64,000 nucleotides of DNA. It comes from Setaria digitata (taxonomy: Eukaryota; Nematoda; Chromadorea; Rhabditida; Setariidae). Both the position numbers and the translations under genes were made by a program. The stretch is from contig RCAB01000005.1 in assembly GCA_003640385.1 (NCBI GenBank), positions 434,001-498,000 on the forward strand. Reading direction: 5' to 3'. The notes beneath the pieces were generated by a model. It had not been told where the DNA came from and searched no databases. It saw nothing but the letters and a program-made list of their open reading frames with translations. Positions within the stretch are counted from its first letter, which is position 1; every line of letters begins with the position of its first letter. Positions 11,701 to 25,346 of the stretch are shown piece by piece.

Positions 11701-14700
11701 TTAAACTCTGAAGATTTGATCGACTATTTTTTTGGCCAGTCTGGAAATTTTAAAAGGAAATGAAATCTTGAGCAATATCGAGTTGGGAAAATTTTCTTAC
11801 TGTAATTCGACCGTAATTGTTTCAATGACATAAAAATTCAAAAGTTATTGACGAAGAAAAGTAAGCCAAAAGTAAAGATCGCCTTGTTGAAGTTGAAGAA
11901 TTTTTTAGAAGAAATGATGGGCTGGAAAGGAAAGACAATAGATAGACAGGTGGATTGAATAGGTAGGTAGAAACTTGTTCTAGGTGACACACACGATACC
12001 TTTCCTTTATACTTGACTCCGTTAAGTCACTCGGTATTTTTAAAAAAACGAACGATTATTTCACATCAATTTCAGCAGTTAGTAGACGAAGGTTGCCGAG
12101 ATTAGTTCGCAACATGAAAGTCTCTTTTTCAACTACATGCAATGATAGATGATGCATCCCTGATTATTGCTTATTTTTCATTGTGGAGCGTTACTTATTA
12201 TAAAGTATTATTTACCGCAAAAGGACAAGCTCACTAGATGAAAGTGATGATATGCAGCAGAAGAATGCATTAATGATATCATAACTTGTCTCCTTTCCCT
12301 TTAATTTTTTTATTTGTTCTCAACAGTTTTATTGGATCTGCAAACTCTTTCCAGTGTCACGAAAATGAGTCCTTAAAAAAGTTTAATATTTGCAGATAAT
12401 TACTAATTTTCGATCGTACAAAATTTCCAAGTTGTTTATAAAAAGAGCAAATAATGGCAAGAAATATTGCTGTGAATTTTGTAACTTAAAAAAAATTACC
12501 AGCTGTTGCTATCCTCGGAATGCGCAGCATCTACAGAAGCTATAAATTTTTTCCTTCTACTCCTCAGACAAACTTTATAGAGCTATTGTTTGAGTAGTTA
12601 GACTGGTGAGCACTCACTTCATATCCTAAAATGCAGAAGTGCGAATTATTACTTTTGTAACAAACGAACGGCCGACTGTCTCCAACTGGCGGAGTGGAGA
12701 AATTGAAAACATTACACTTTGTAATTTAAAATCTAATTTTAGTGCGTGTGATTTCTTTCGAAGGAAGCGACCTAATTGTATGCAAAAGAAGAGATTTTAT
12801 AATGTCTGACAGGAAAGGTCGAGCTTTAGTGTGGAAGACGTGAAACCGGTCAGCAGCACTCGTCTCACTTCCTGCGCGGAGAGATTTTTTCCTGGACCGT
12901 TAACAGCAATTACTTTCAAACTGATAAGGCGAAACAAAGGCCACTTTACGTGTACGTCACCGTCCGTCCATTGCATCTGTTATTAGTCATTCATTAACTG
13001 AAGAGTGACTCAACAACACTCCCTAGCATATTAAATTTTTATTCGTTCAATAAATCATATCGAGTACTACTTCAATCGATCTTGCATTCTTTTATTCGTG
13101 AAGAGTGGTACTGGTTCTGTTTCCATTCTTCCCCTCTCACATTTGCATTCCTATCAGTATGATTTCATATCAGTACAGAACTGTGATGTGCTACAGCTGG
13201 CCACATTAGCCCACCCTTTACAATATAAGCCAGTTTTTTCGATTCCACGATGGAAGGCGCTGCTACCCGCAGATTCTTTGTTTAGTTAGCAGAGGACGAA
13301 GTGATGGTTTGATTCACATTTGCTGCTCTCATTCCTCAATGGCCTTTCGGATTCTTCACCGGTCGAGAAACGAATGAAGGAGCTTTCTTGTTGTTGCATC
13401 TGAAAGGTTAAATGATTGCAGGTTCTAAGGGAGCACTCTTGAAAGTATAGAAGGAACTGGAAGAGAAGATCGATTGACTACTCACTCAAGAGCACTTCTC
13501 GTTTCTGTTCGCTTAATGTCTTATCAAATCTTCCACAGCATTTTCAGTCTTGACAGTCTCCGTGTCACCTTTTTTTCACTTTCTCTCCACTTCTACTTCC
13601 TTCCATTCCTGCTACCTCCAACTTCCTTCCTTCAATTAATTTCGAATCATGATGTCCTCCTTCAAGCTACCTTTCAATCGTTTCCCTTTGCCTCATCACA
13701 CACCGTCGTCAGTTTGCCTGTCTATGACTGAGCTGAAAAGTGAGGCAACTTCAGACAGTAATGTCAGCATTTCATAAGTTAAACTTTGGCGAGGCTAGAT
13801 AGATATACTTCCTGAGAATGTGATGGAACATTGCGAAATCGTCTAACCGACTGCTTGGTCGAGATCGATGACAAAAATAAATGCCTCAAATCACTTAAAT
13901 CACGTTATTTCCCGTATCACTTATTTCCGTTGTCAGCGGAAGACTCTCGAATCATACAGTGCCTTACTGATCTATCCATTAGCAGAATCTCACTGCAGGA
14001 CAGTTTCAGACTACCTGTTTTCATCACTGTCTTTAAATTCATTCAGCTTTCTTTTATAAGAAAAGGTCGGATCGTTCTCCTAGCAGTCATTTGTGCAAAG
14101 CAAGGGGACTGAAGTGTGTTGCATGCTAGAAAAGTTGTGCAGAGCTGCAGATTCTGTGCACTTGGGAGCTTTGCATTCTCACTGAATAATTTACTTTCGA
14201 TTTCGGAAACGTTTCGTAATTTTGGCTTAAATAGCGAAGAGTTGTCGGAATAGAAGTATTGATTTAGCTATTTCTAGATTTGAAAGAAAGTAGGAGAAGT
14301 CTAGTGAGATGTTCTTACTTTTTTGTTTTCTCTTTTGCAGTTTCCAAGGTTAGTTAATGAATCGCTGTCTTTGCTTCGGCGCTATTACCATAAATATTTT
14401 GTCGATCTCTGGCTGATTGATATCATTTTCGCTATTTCGCTCTAATAAGTTCCATCTTCAGGATCAGACTGCTGCTCTTCAGTCCACAGTTATAATCATG
14501 GTGGAAATTGCACAGTGGAATGGTTGGGTGAAACATTCATTCTTCAGTGCTACTCTTTTTTGGAGCTCTTCATCAAGTGCCTTCGGGGAGATTCTCCCAA
14601 TGATAATGCCTTTCCTCGCCATCGTTTTTTGCAGAGACTGCTGAATTCAATTTTTTCCTGCCTCAACTTCTCTTCCACGTTCCAAAGAGTTGCTGAAGGC

Positions 14701-17674
14701 TGCTCGGCAGATTGCTTTTAGTGACACAGTTTTAGGGAATCACCTCGAAATCTTTTTTCTTTCCATTTGGTGGAATTCTTTCTAAAACCGTTTTATCTCG
14801 CTGTTTTTTTTTTTTTTTTTTTGATGATTGTTGGCCTGTTAATGTTTTTTAATGAAATTACACTTAAGCGTAATTTACCTTAGAAGCAACCTTTTCCATC
14901 AGCAAAACTATGAATTTGGATGTCACATCTACACTTGCTTCCATCCGTGACATCTGTCGGACCTTCTTTCACGCCACTGTTTCATTTGAAGCCACGTTCC
15001 CTAGGGTAGTGTTTGAGGTCCTTTCAGCATTCGCCGAGATATCTCAGATGGATAGAACTTACTGAAGACAGATTGCTGGTATTGCTACCGAAGGAAGGAG
15101 CAAACTGGACATTAGAAGCAGGGGAGTTTAAATGAGATCGGACGATATGACGTATGTACACTGAGCCGAATAATGTCTCATGATCGGCCACCTTATGCAC
15201 GGTTTCTCATACCAACAGAAGTCATTAATTTTATTAGATAGCGCAAATGAATGGTTTACGGCGGAGATGGCATGTCGTCGTGTCCTTGACAGGCAACGAA
15301 GGTCCCTACTGCTCCACCCTTCGTTTTTGTTATTCAATTTGTCCTCAACCACACTATTCATATTATATTCGTACTGATCGGTTGCACATCTTCATCCGGT
15401 ACAGTAATTTTTTTCCACTAACATTTGAGAGTTTTTGGATCGACGGTCTGAGAGTCACATTCAGATGGATAATATGATTGAGTTGTACCCGAGACAGATC
15501 TTTCTACAATCGTTATATCTACAAAGTAAAATAGTAAGTTTTGTACCACAAAGGAAGTTTCAGATGTTAAGAAAGAGGCTTGAACCAGTACAAATCATCA
15601 ATTTGGTCTGAAGGCCAAATTTATTTTAGATTCTCTGTGTTAATTAATGTTATGAGCATATCACATCAGTTCCGTTTTCACACGTCATCTTCAATTTCTT
15701 GGATGCATAATAACTAAAATTTTCTGTTTGACAGCCTTTTTCAGTTTATGATAAATTTATTACAGTAGTTTCCTCTCTGTTACCTTCTTTTTAACTGTAG
15801 TGTTCCATAATAAATTTTAATAAGTGTACAGCGAGCTGCAGATTCCGGGATGTAACTTAATAGAAACATGTACTGTCACATCCATCCATACACTATTACC
15901 AAATAGCACAACGTTTTTCTTTTTATCTGGCAGGTTTTTTTTTTTTGTCACTTTGCGGTTTGTATACTAGAGATGAAATTCTGAAGTTAAGCTGTCAAAC
16001 TTATCAAGAAATTAACGCATGTTGTTCACTGATTCATGAATTCTTTAAAACTCATCAGCCATATTTTATCTTCTGCATATTTATCAGGAGAGGCACTGAA
16101 AAAGTATTTGGTTAGTCTCGTTTTGCTACCGATGGACAGATGCAACGTATGTTTAAATGGGCCAGTGTAGACGATTATTCTAGTTATTGCACACATCGAA
16201 TAAATACTTCACCATACTCTTGATTTTCTCGTGAACATTTTAAAAGTTTTGGATATTTCTATTTTCTAATTTTAATAGGATTTCAAAATTCTTCTGGGAA
16301 CTATGTACTTAAAAAGATGTAACTTTTCAATCTTCTAATGTTTCTCTGATGAACCCTAAAAATTTTTTCAGATGTCTCCTCAAATTTTCCATTTTGTGAT
16401 ACAAGAGACGCTAATATACATGTGTTTTTAGATTTCAGTTAATAAGCGTTAGTATTACCGTAATGTGGCTTTGTTTACTAACTGATTTTTCTTTTTAGAT
16501 GTGTGGTTTTCTCATGTTTTAAAATTTAACTTCCTAAATCAGTTACGATTCCACTTTGAAATTAATATTACAGTCCTTTAATGGTTTTAATTAATGCTGG
16601 AAGTGAACACTTCAACTACCCTTGCCAAACTGTCAGTTTCCCTTCAAAGCTGTGTTTGGTACCGAGCTCTGTAACTTGTTGAAAGGAACATTCTAAGCTT
16701 TTAATCATTTTTTTTTTTTTTGATTAATCATCAATTATTTGTGAATGTTTTGAACAGTACTCGTTTGAATTGAGCGATCTGATCATCAATAAACTTGACT
16801 GTGGAAAAGTTCGACGAGCAGTTGCGTCGTTGGTAGGGAGGGATTTTCAGATTCCTATGTTTTTATTTTTTAAACTTGAAAGAGAGAGAAGGAACAGTAA
16901 AAGCAAAAAAAGGAAGACAAATGAGAGGATTCAGTGATTTTTTTGATGCAGTTCTTGTCGTTGTTAATTTAATTGCAGTCTGTTAGTGCAACAGTAAGTT
17001 AACTTTTCCTCAACAAAACATTAAAAAAATAGTGCGATAAACAAAAGATTCAGAATGAATCCAACTAACTGCATCTTTTTATATGATCCAAAAAAGCGCC
17101 AGGCTTGCTAAAAATGCACTTGAAAATGTAATAAATTGCATCCACATTTTACATATCTAAAGTAATTATAGTGTTTTGTTTAAAAAAGAAACAAAGTTCG
17201 GAACGTTTTCTACCTGTTATTTCTCCATCCGATGAATGTCGAAGTGGTGAAAACCTACAATGACCCAGTCGTGCAAGCAGTTTCTTCTTCCTATATTCTT
17301 TCTGTACAAATTGTGTGATTATGAAAACTTTACATAATGAAAGCGAGTTTCATTGATAGACAAAAGATTAGTTAGGATTTAATACTTTCAGAAATTCCTA
17401 CCAAAATTTATTAACAAGAAATAAATATTAGTAGTTGAGAAGTGTATCCGCGTAAAACTTTTTGTTGCTTACGGAATCGCTACATGAAAGTATGCATCTT
17501 CTAAAGAGTCTCTTTAACAGAATCAATCTTACCATGATTCTTCTAATGCTTTTTCCGATTTTTCCTAATCTCCTTTGAAGCAAGAAATCAAGTCGTTCTT
17601 TTAACTAATTTTGTCTTATATTAGAATTTTAATGAGATTTTCGCTTCAGAATTAGTGAATCATAGTGGACAAAA
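8712..17674. other. 9 kb gene-poor region upstream of the intermediate filament gene
   Basis: I see no recognisable protein-coding exon, tRNA or rRNA here. The short frames at 8984-9238, 9274-9549, 10346-10564, 10985-11335, 13098-14112, 14417-14721 and 15128-15477 are low-complexity or unlike any family I know, and their splice borders do not connect. Homopolymer runs are common (poly-A near 9651-9668, poly-T near 14802-14822). A small run of three GATCRC-type units lies at about 11108-11132. The region may hold distal promoters or alternative first exons of the filament gene, but nothing in the sequence proves it. Confidence 0.45.
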
Positions 17675-20600
17675 ATGAGTGAATATCGTAGCACGATATC
17701 GGCACGACCCGGTTACAATCGTATTAGTTCAACAACTAGCTCAAGTACCTTTGGAGGACTTCGTAAGTTAACTTATGAAGTTTCTGTAACATCCATTTTT
17801 TTTGCATTACTGGTTCTTAAAAGAAATCAAATTTTGTTAATATCCACTAATTCTGGCTTTAAGCAAGGGTTTTTCTCATGGTCTGAAAACAGATAAGTCA
17901 CAAGTTTTGTCACAAATCATTTTAGGTAGGAAAAATAATTGAAGTAGTAGCATGTCCTAAAATTTATTGTGAGACGTGAACGTGAATACACGGACGCATA
18001 ATAACTTGACAGCGTAAAAAGGAGTTTTACAGTAATGCTGAACAGGAAAGAAAAATAACTGGAAGAATGTAGTGAAGGATTTAACTGACCAGCAAGTTAA
18101 ATTTTATAATTAGATTTTATTCCAATCATTCGTTTCTATTTCCTCCATCGTTCCCTTTGGTTCTCATCACATACCATCTCATGCCATATTAGGACTGCAT
18201 GAGTTTCATTGGAAGTTTTCGCTACCTTTACAATCAAACTTCCATATGCAGATGAACTTTCAACGAACTCACAAGTAGCAGTAATGAAGATAGCTGCTGC
18301 ATAAATTTGATGAAATTTGTTGATCAGATTATTCCAATAACATTGCAGCATCGGGTAATCGAGTAGTAAAGGTGGTAACAGAGATGAGTTCTTCTTCACT
18401 TACCAGTGGTATGTCACCGTTTGGACAGAACGCTGCGTCGACAATTCGTGATGCTCGTGAAAGGGAGAAGAAGGAGATGAGTGACTTGAATGATCGCTTG
18501 GCTGATTATATCGAAAAGGTTTGGAGACTATTTAATTGGTAAGATTAATATGATAAAGAGTTCTGAGGTGTGATGAAATGAAAGGATTCAAGTTACTCCT
18601 ACAGTACAGGTGCGCTTCCTGGAAGCACAGAACCGTAAACTGAATGCAGACCTGGATATGTTGCGTGGACGATGGGGGAAGGACACGTCAAGCATTAAAA
18701 TAATGTTCGAAGGAGAACTTTCTGTAAGTTTTTAAGGATATTCTTTTCGTTGGATGAGTCAGCACTAAGAAGATGACAGTTATTTCAGAGATTGTTTCAG
18801 TCACTTAACGACATACTGAATGCATCTCTCAAAATTGTTTAAAAAGAATGACACGCGCAAATTGTGTGGCACAAAATACGAGAGTGCTAAATAAAGTCTC
18901 ATAATTTAAGTTCTCTGGATTTTACCAATTTTAAATCTGAAATAGGGCAGACAAAAAGGAAGATTAAGGAGCGTTGGAATATTAGCAGAGTTAAAAAAGA
19001 AGCTGGAAATTTCTAAATTTCACTTCCGTTGGTTTAGTCAGTGGAACAGAAAAATAATATTTCATTAGGATTCTAAGCAAAATTAGCAACTAAATGGGAA
19101 TATTGGATGTGGAATAGAAATTTAGAGATTAACGAACTAAAAGGCAGAGAGATTTAATTAACGAAAATACCAAAGTTTATCATAATGCTTCGTAGAGATG
19201 ACTACTTAAAATTTTAAGAGATGTGTTGCCATTTTTCCAGGAAGCTCAAAAAGTGATAAATGAGACTGGGAAACAGCGGGATGAGCTCGAGAAACAAATT
19301 AAGAAGATGCAAGAAGAACTGGCTGAGTACCGTAGAAAGTATGTCCAAGAAACTTTCCTCTTTTAATTTTTTTTGTTATTGATACAGCACTCATAAAAAG
19401 ATTTTGATAACAAATATTGTAAGTGGGGGAAACACACACTTGAGGCATTTTGATAGTACGTTTGATTCGTTGTTCAAGTAGATAATACTATAATCTAAAT
19501 GATATAGGTAAAAGATTCAAGATGGGGATCCGAAAGACCAGGGACTAAAATTAAAAACTAGGGAACTTGGTAGGAAAACCTATCTGAACGGAAATTAGGG
19601 TTCTATAGTCATACCTTGAACTTTATGGCTCAGCATAAATTAAAACATGGATTTTTTTAAGGCTTGATATTTATCCCCTGATTTTTGAGAAATACCTGCA
19701 CATCCCAGAAAAGATTTCAAATTCAAATTCAAATGCGTTGAAGCCTTAGCTTCTTTTTTTTTAATCAACAGATACCATTGAAACTGGATGCCAATCACAT
19801 CATATTTGATTTGGGATATCCTGGTAAAAGACCTGTCATTTACAAATCATAAACTGGCAACCAATTTTTAATTTGCAACGAGCTCAAGAAGAGATTAAAA
19901 TCTGTAATTAAAAAAGGTTGAAATTAAACTGCAAATTGCCTCATCATAATTCTATACTTTTGCGGGTTTGATGAAGCAACAAAGGCACGTTTGGCTGACC
20001 GTGATAAAATCGACGAGCTTCTGGTTGCACTGTCAAACATCGAAGCTGAAATTAATCTTTTACGTCGTCGAATCGCTTTGTTAGAAGAAGAGATTTTACG
20101 AATAAAAAAAGAAAATCAGCGTCTTGTTGGGGAACTGCAGCGAGCACGAACAGTAAGTGATCCCCTTGAAGTTGAAAAGATACTGCTTGAGCTGACAATG
20201 TGAACTTGATATTCTGCTAGTGCAGTAGAGCTGATGAGGAATCTACCTTCAGCATAATTCATTCCTTCTATTAGTATGTGGCTAGAATGAATGGATATTG
20301 CAAGAATCGCTAATATCAAAAGATTTTTATAAAAGTGGTTTGAAGGACTTGGATCAAGAGACATTAAATCGTATCGATCACCAAAATCAAGTGCAAACAC
20401 TTCAAGAGGAGATTGATTTCATCCGTCGTGTGCAGGATCAGGAAATCCGCGATTTGCAAGCAATGGCTGCGCGTGACACTACCAGTGAAAATCGCGAATT
20501 TTTCAAGAATGAGCTGTCATCTGCCATTCGCGATATACGCAATGAATATGATCAGGTCTCACTCATTCAGAGCAATAGTGCTTCCACAAAAGCGAATTAT

Positions 20601-22362
20601 TCCTTAAATTCGAAATCACTGTCATTGGTTATCTGAAACTGTTCAGGAGGTCTATCACCTAGTACATCATTGATTTTATCTTAGCATTTTCTCAGTTTAG
20701 AAAGTTACTCGCTTACTTATTAGTAAAGTACTGTTTGACGTTTCTCAATAGCTGGATTTTTTTTTCATAATCGATGAAGATTTACTAATTTTACAGATGA
20801 CAAGTGCCAATCGCAACGATATGGAATCCTGGTACAAACTGAAAGTACAAGAAATTCAAACGCAGTCGGCACGTCAGACCATGGAACAAGGCTACCAGCG
20901 TGAAGAGGTTAAACGACTGCGTGTGCAGCTGGGAGATTTACGAGGAAAATTGGCGGATCTGGAAGGAAGAGTAAGTTCTGTGGCTCTTCACCTCTCCGTT
21001 GACAGTTCCCATGTTTTAAATTTAATTAATTAAATGACTGTACAACTATTTTAACAGAACTTTGACTTGTTTTCTCAAAATTCACTTTGATTTTTAAGAT
21101 TTAAATTCCGGCAGAAACTTGAACTTTGCAATTATTGTAACTGTGTCGTAAAAAGTATAACAATGGCAGCATATCGAAGTTGTAAATTACATCGGTATTT
21201 CCAGAACTCACTGCTGGAGAAGCAAATTCAGGAACTAAATTTCCAACTTGAAGATGACCAACGTTCTTATGAAGCTGCTCTTAATGATCGCGATGCCCAA
21301 ATACGTAAAATGCGCGAAGAGTGTCAAGCACTGATGGTTGAACTGCAAATGTTATTGGATACTAAACAGGTACCAGCAACCATCACGTGTGTAATGTTGG
21401 CAGAGATATTCTCTAATACTGAGGTGTACTACCCGATGGAGTAGAGTTCTGTAGTTCGGATAGGTTCAATTTGATTTAGAATAGCAGGTCGATTTGTGGT
21501 TACTCATGAATTAAACGATGCTTCATTTCTAGACTCTGGACGCCGAAATAGCAATTTACAGAAAAATGCTGGAAGGAGAAGGTGATGGACCTGGCCTCAA
21601 ACAGCTAGTTGAGCAGGTCGTTCGCACTACTGGCATTAATGAAGTCGCTGATACTGGTATTTAATACTTTTATTGAGAGCTTCATCGCACACGTACAGTC
21701 CTTCACCGACAGAGACGAAACAAAACTTCCTGTGCATTCACAGACTTCAATCCTCAAGGATTACTTTTAGTGCGTTTTACAGAAACAATGCGTGTGGTGA
21801 AAGGCGAGACATCCTCCCGCACATCATACACTCGTTCAGCAAAAGGTAATGTCTCCATCCAGGAAACGTCGCCTGATGGTAAATTCATTGTTCTTGAAAA
21901 CACGCATCGTTCCAAGGAGGAGCCGATCGGTGAATGGAAGCTTAAAAGGAAGATCGACGGAAAGCGTGAAATTGTGTATACACTCCCGAAAGACTTCGTA
22001 CTGAAACCAAGCAAAACTGTCAAAGTAGGATTTGTTGATTCTCGTCACATGTTCATGAGCTGTATCTCAAACTGTTTAACTGAAGTTCTCCTGTCCTCGA
22101 GGAAACAACAAGAAATTTAGATCTGGAGCCGTGGACAAGGTGGAATTCACGCACCACCCGAGCAGCTTATCTTCGATGCCGAAGAGTCATTCGGGGTGGG
22201 AAGCAACGTGCAGACAATCCTTTACAACAAGGAGGGCGAGGTTTGTACTTATTACCTCAGGTTCCATCTTTCTTCATTTACTGTCCTCTTCACTGAAGCC
22301 GTATCACTTACTTTCAGGAACGAGCAACTCATATCCAACGTTCCAGCCAGACAGTAAGCTAG
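17675..22362 (+). CDS. Cytoplasmic intermediate filament protein, nematode A-type with lamin tail domain
   Basis: Twelve exons give about 578 residues: 17675-17762, 18349-18518, 18610-18723, 19241-19338, 19966-20152, 20346-20555, 20797-20970, 21205-21369, 21533-21656, 21783-22024, 22121-22240, 22318-22362. Residues 1-74 are a Ser/Gly-rich head. The rod opens with the helix initiation motif [18 protein letters not shown] (about 75-92) and closes with [16 protein letters not shown] (about 404-419). The tail has the lamin-type globular domain ([28 protein letters not shown]) and ends QRSSQTVS. The long, lamin-like coil 1 and the lamin tail are hallmarks of invertebrate cytoplasmic filaments. Such proteins form 10-nm filaments in epidermis, muscle attachment sites and other tissues, often as A/B heteropolymers. 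The acceptor of exon 5 is oddly GG at 19964-19965 (see findings). IFA-type rather than IFB-type is my reading of the tail. The paralogue cannot be fixed. Confidence 0.93.
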
Positions 22363-23386
22363 AAACCATAAGCCATGCCGCTCTTCTACTCTCCTGCTCC
22401 ATCCTTTCTACTTTCTCTCTATCCCCTCTCTCTTATATCCACTGATATTATATTTGTTTCTCACATGTTTCCATTATATTTCAATCACTGATAAAGATCA
22501 TTTGTGTTTACAAACCTTATGCAGTTGTTGGCGTCAACCTTTACGTAATTGAACTGTAAGAAGATAGTTCTGGGAAGCGGCATCTCCCCTGGTTACAGTA
22601 AACTCTACAATGTACAGTACAGTGTGCAACTCCAAATTCAGCAAGACTCTCAATATCCATCGAAGGGCAAATCTTACTGTGCTGACTGCGTCAAACTGAA
22701 CGTGAAGAAAGCTGTGATTGACGTCGTAACACTTCAGAAGCAACCACAACTGACGTCACGGCACTGCGCACGCAGACGGATGAAAAAGAGTAAATCACAT
22801 GCCACACGCCATTCATGCAAAGTGACTCCAGGATGGGTTCAGGCTTCAGATGCGAGTTGATGATTAATAAATTGGGTAGTTTGTTGTGGACTTCACGTCG
22901 GTGCAGGTGGGGATTGTTCTGAAATCATAATTAGTTATAACGTGGAATGTCTACAGCACCAAATGAGCCGGAAAAAGTCTGCTTCCTCACTCGGGATTAG
23001 TGTATGTTAAGGGTATTCTCAAGTTTTGGAGGATGATTCACCACGAAAATGTTGCCATACATGTTGTTGAGAAGTGCTTTTGATTAAATATTGCTGTTGA
23101 AGATTGTAAGCTAAGTTGCGGGCCGAGGATTACCTTTAGCCTTAGTTCGCACTTTTGGAATTGCGATTTACTACTGTAAACCGTTGTTAAATTATCCGTT
23201 TGGCCCGCAATAATGTGAAACGAGCTGTCCTATAATAATAGTTTTAACAATACGTTTCACTTGGACTTTATATTTCAGTTCAGGCCAGTAACAGAACAAC
23301 ATCATTTCAAGGTCTTTTTTCGGTGGTAATTACCTGATACAAGTTGCTCTTAAACAGCTTTTCATTGCTGCCTTTTCTGGTGAACG
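22363..23386. other. Filament-gene 3' region and spacer before uL30m
   Basis: AATAAA at 22866-22871 is a candidate poly(A) signal for the filament gene, which would give a 3' UTR of about 500 bases. Within it lies an open frame (22549-22860, 103 codons) that is less AT-rich than its surroundings and contains two TGACGTC elements, at about 22718 and 22752, the second being the full palindrome TGACGTCA. The protein frame resembles nothing I know. The rest of the spacer shows nothing clear. Confidence 0.45.
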
Positions 23387-25346
23387 ATGGCTAAAGTTAT
23401 CAGAAGTAAGTTATAGTAATTTTGGCGTACAAGGTTGGATTATTCCAAGTTTTTCAAACATATGATATGTCGCAGTTTTATTGGCCATTTCATTTAACAG
23501 ATTTATTTTTCCATTGAATAGTGGGATATTTCTGAACTGTGGATGCCATAATTCCGATAAATTGATCTATAAGTTGAATCCTTAAGATTACAGCCTTCAT
23601 TCATAGTTTTTCAATACAAATTCATTTCTTCCGTCATGAGATACGTTTAATCCTATCTTTATCTTTATTCAGTTCCATGTTTACTGATTTAATTTTCTAC
23701 TGCTTATAGATCAGTGGGTTTACAAAAAAGCTGGGCATTGGTATCGGTACCTTCCACGCAGAAGTGATAACGCAAAAGAATTTGATTATGCAAAACATAT
23801 GGCTGGGCCGGAGCATTTTACTGAAAAAGTGTTTGCCTTTATAAATTTCTGTTCAAAAATCAAGTCTTGGTGAAAATTTTGAAGTACTGTCGTGAGTAGT
23901 AATAGATAATTTTAAAAATCTAGATAGATTACTAATAGTTTCTTACATTAAAACACTTAAACTTTCCTATGAAACGACAGTACATAAAACAAAAATTTTT
24001 GTAATTGATTTTTATTTAATCTTCGTCTCATTTGTTGTCCGGTTTTCTAAACATTAATGTTCCTTCTTTCGTTCTTTTCCTATATTTACAAGTACTTAAA
24101 AGGAGCTGAATTTCAAGGAGTGACCACCGTTTTAGATGGAAGGAGAACCACCAAAACTTTGGTTGGTATGGATTTATAGAAACTACTCGAAAGATCCGCA
24201 ATATACGAAGAAAAGAATTGAAAAAATATTTGGAAAAGATGCTGAAGTAAGTACTCAGTGCATAGTTTTTATGAAAAAGTTAAATTTGTTGAGATGATAT
24301 GATTCCCGAAAGTACTTATTTGGCTGCGCAGTAATGTTCTTTTCTTATCTAGTGCCTTTTGAGTCGGCTGCTGTGGTTCTTTTCTTTACTGATACTTATT
24401 AATGAACGTCTTATTCGGTAGGTATAAGGAAGTCTTTTTCTAAGGAGTTTAAGTATGAGCTGACGCTTAGCGTCTAAAATTATACGTTTCGGAATGGCAA
24501 GTAGCATTACTGATGCTGAAAATAACATGAATTAAGTGATTATATGGATAAGCGCAATTTTTTTTTTCTCTCTCTCTCTCTCTAAATAAGTTAAATATTA
24601 ATTTAAAATTTTTCCTTTCAACAAGTTAAATGAAACAAATTAATCGTTTTAAGGAGTAATTCTTCTATTATATCATCGAAACTTCATTTCAGCCTGGTAA
24701 AATGTTTATTTTCAAAAATACTGCATCACAGAATGCAGATTTGTGGCATTTGAAACATGTAATTGAAATACGCCCACTCTCTTTCCCAAATGGTGAGCCA
24801 ACGATTGGTGATGTGAACTCCATAGAAGTGAGCATGAAAATACATTAATTTTTTTTCCTGACTTTGAGAAATATATTTTAAAAATTTAAAATAGTGGTTG
24901 TCTGCTAAGAACTAGCTTAATTTTGGTCAGTTTTTTATAAGAAAGTTTTGATGAAGTTTTTTTCTAGGAAGTCTGAATAAAGTTTGGACTCTGTTAAAAC
25001 TTTCCAGATCGCAATCAGGAGGAATTTTATGTTTTAAAAAATCTTGTCACAAAAGTGTTTGCATTCGCAATTTCTGCACGGCTTTACTTGTAGAAGCTTG
25101 TAAAGTTGTTATATCTGTCTTAGGAGGATTTTTCAGATTTTTCCAGATGGAAGATGCATAGTTGATAAGCATCTGAATTGTGAGCTGTCTGATTTGTCGC
25201 TGGTTGATTCGTACAAACAGGTCTTTTTTTTTCTATTGTGATTTTGCTTTTTTTTATTCGGTTTATGAGAAAATGTACTAATAGTTGCAAATACTGATTT
25301 TTTACCACAACAAATAAAACTACAGAATTCGAGGGAAGCACTTTAA
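23387..25346 (+). CDS. mrpl-30: Mitochondrial large-subunit ribosomal protein uL30m (MRPL30)
   Basis: Six exons (23387-23405, 23710-23828, 24136-24246, 24693-24827, 25137-25220, 25326-25346) give 162 residues, close to the human protein's length. The L30 core is visible from about residue 55: LVWIYRNYSKDPQYTKKRI, then MFIFKNTASQNADLWHLKHV, then IEIRPLSFPNGEPTIGD and DGRCIVDK. These match the MRPL30 pattern of basic strand, KNT-x-x-x-N-x-x-L-W-x-x-KH, and IxPLxFPxGxPT. The N-terminal part (NQWVYKKAGHWYRYLPRRS) is rich in aromatic and basic residues and probably includes the mitochondrial targeting signal or an extension specific to mitochondria. The protein should sit in the 39S subunit and serve translation of mtDNA-encoded proteins. 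Exon 3 starts at the acceptor ending TTTTAG, reading MEGEPPKLW. The frame of an apparent upstream exon at 24093 does not fit and was dropped. Confidence 0.85.
24568..24583. repeat. CT dinucleotide run in an uL30m intron
   Basis: Eight CT units follow a poly-T stretch inside the third intron of the uL30m gene. Confidence 0.8.

Noticed and set aside
24093..24173. Apparent exon YLKGAEFQGVTTVLDGRRTT in the uL30m gene
   Set aside because: Its frame runs into a stop before the conserved WIYRNYSKD segment. The acceptor at 24135 gives the continuous family match.
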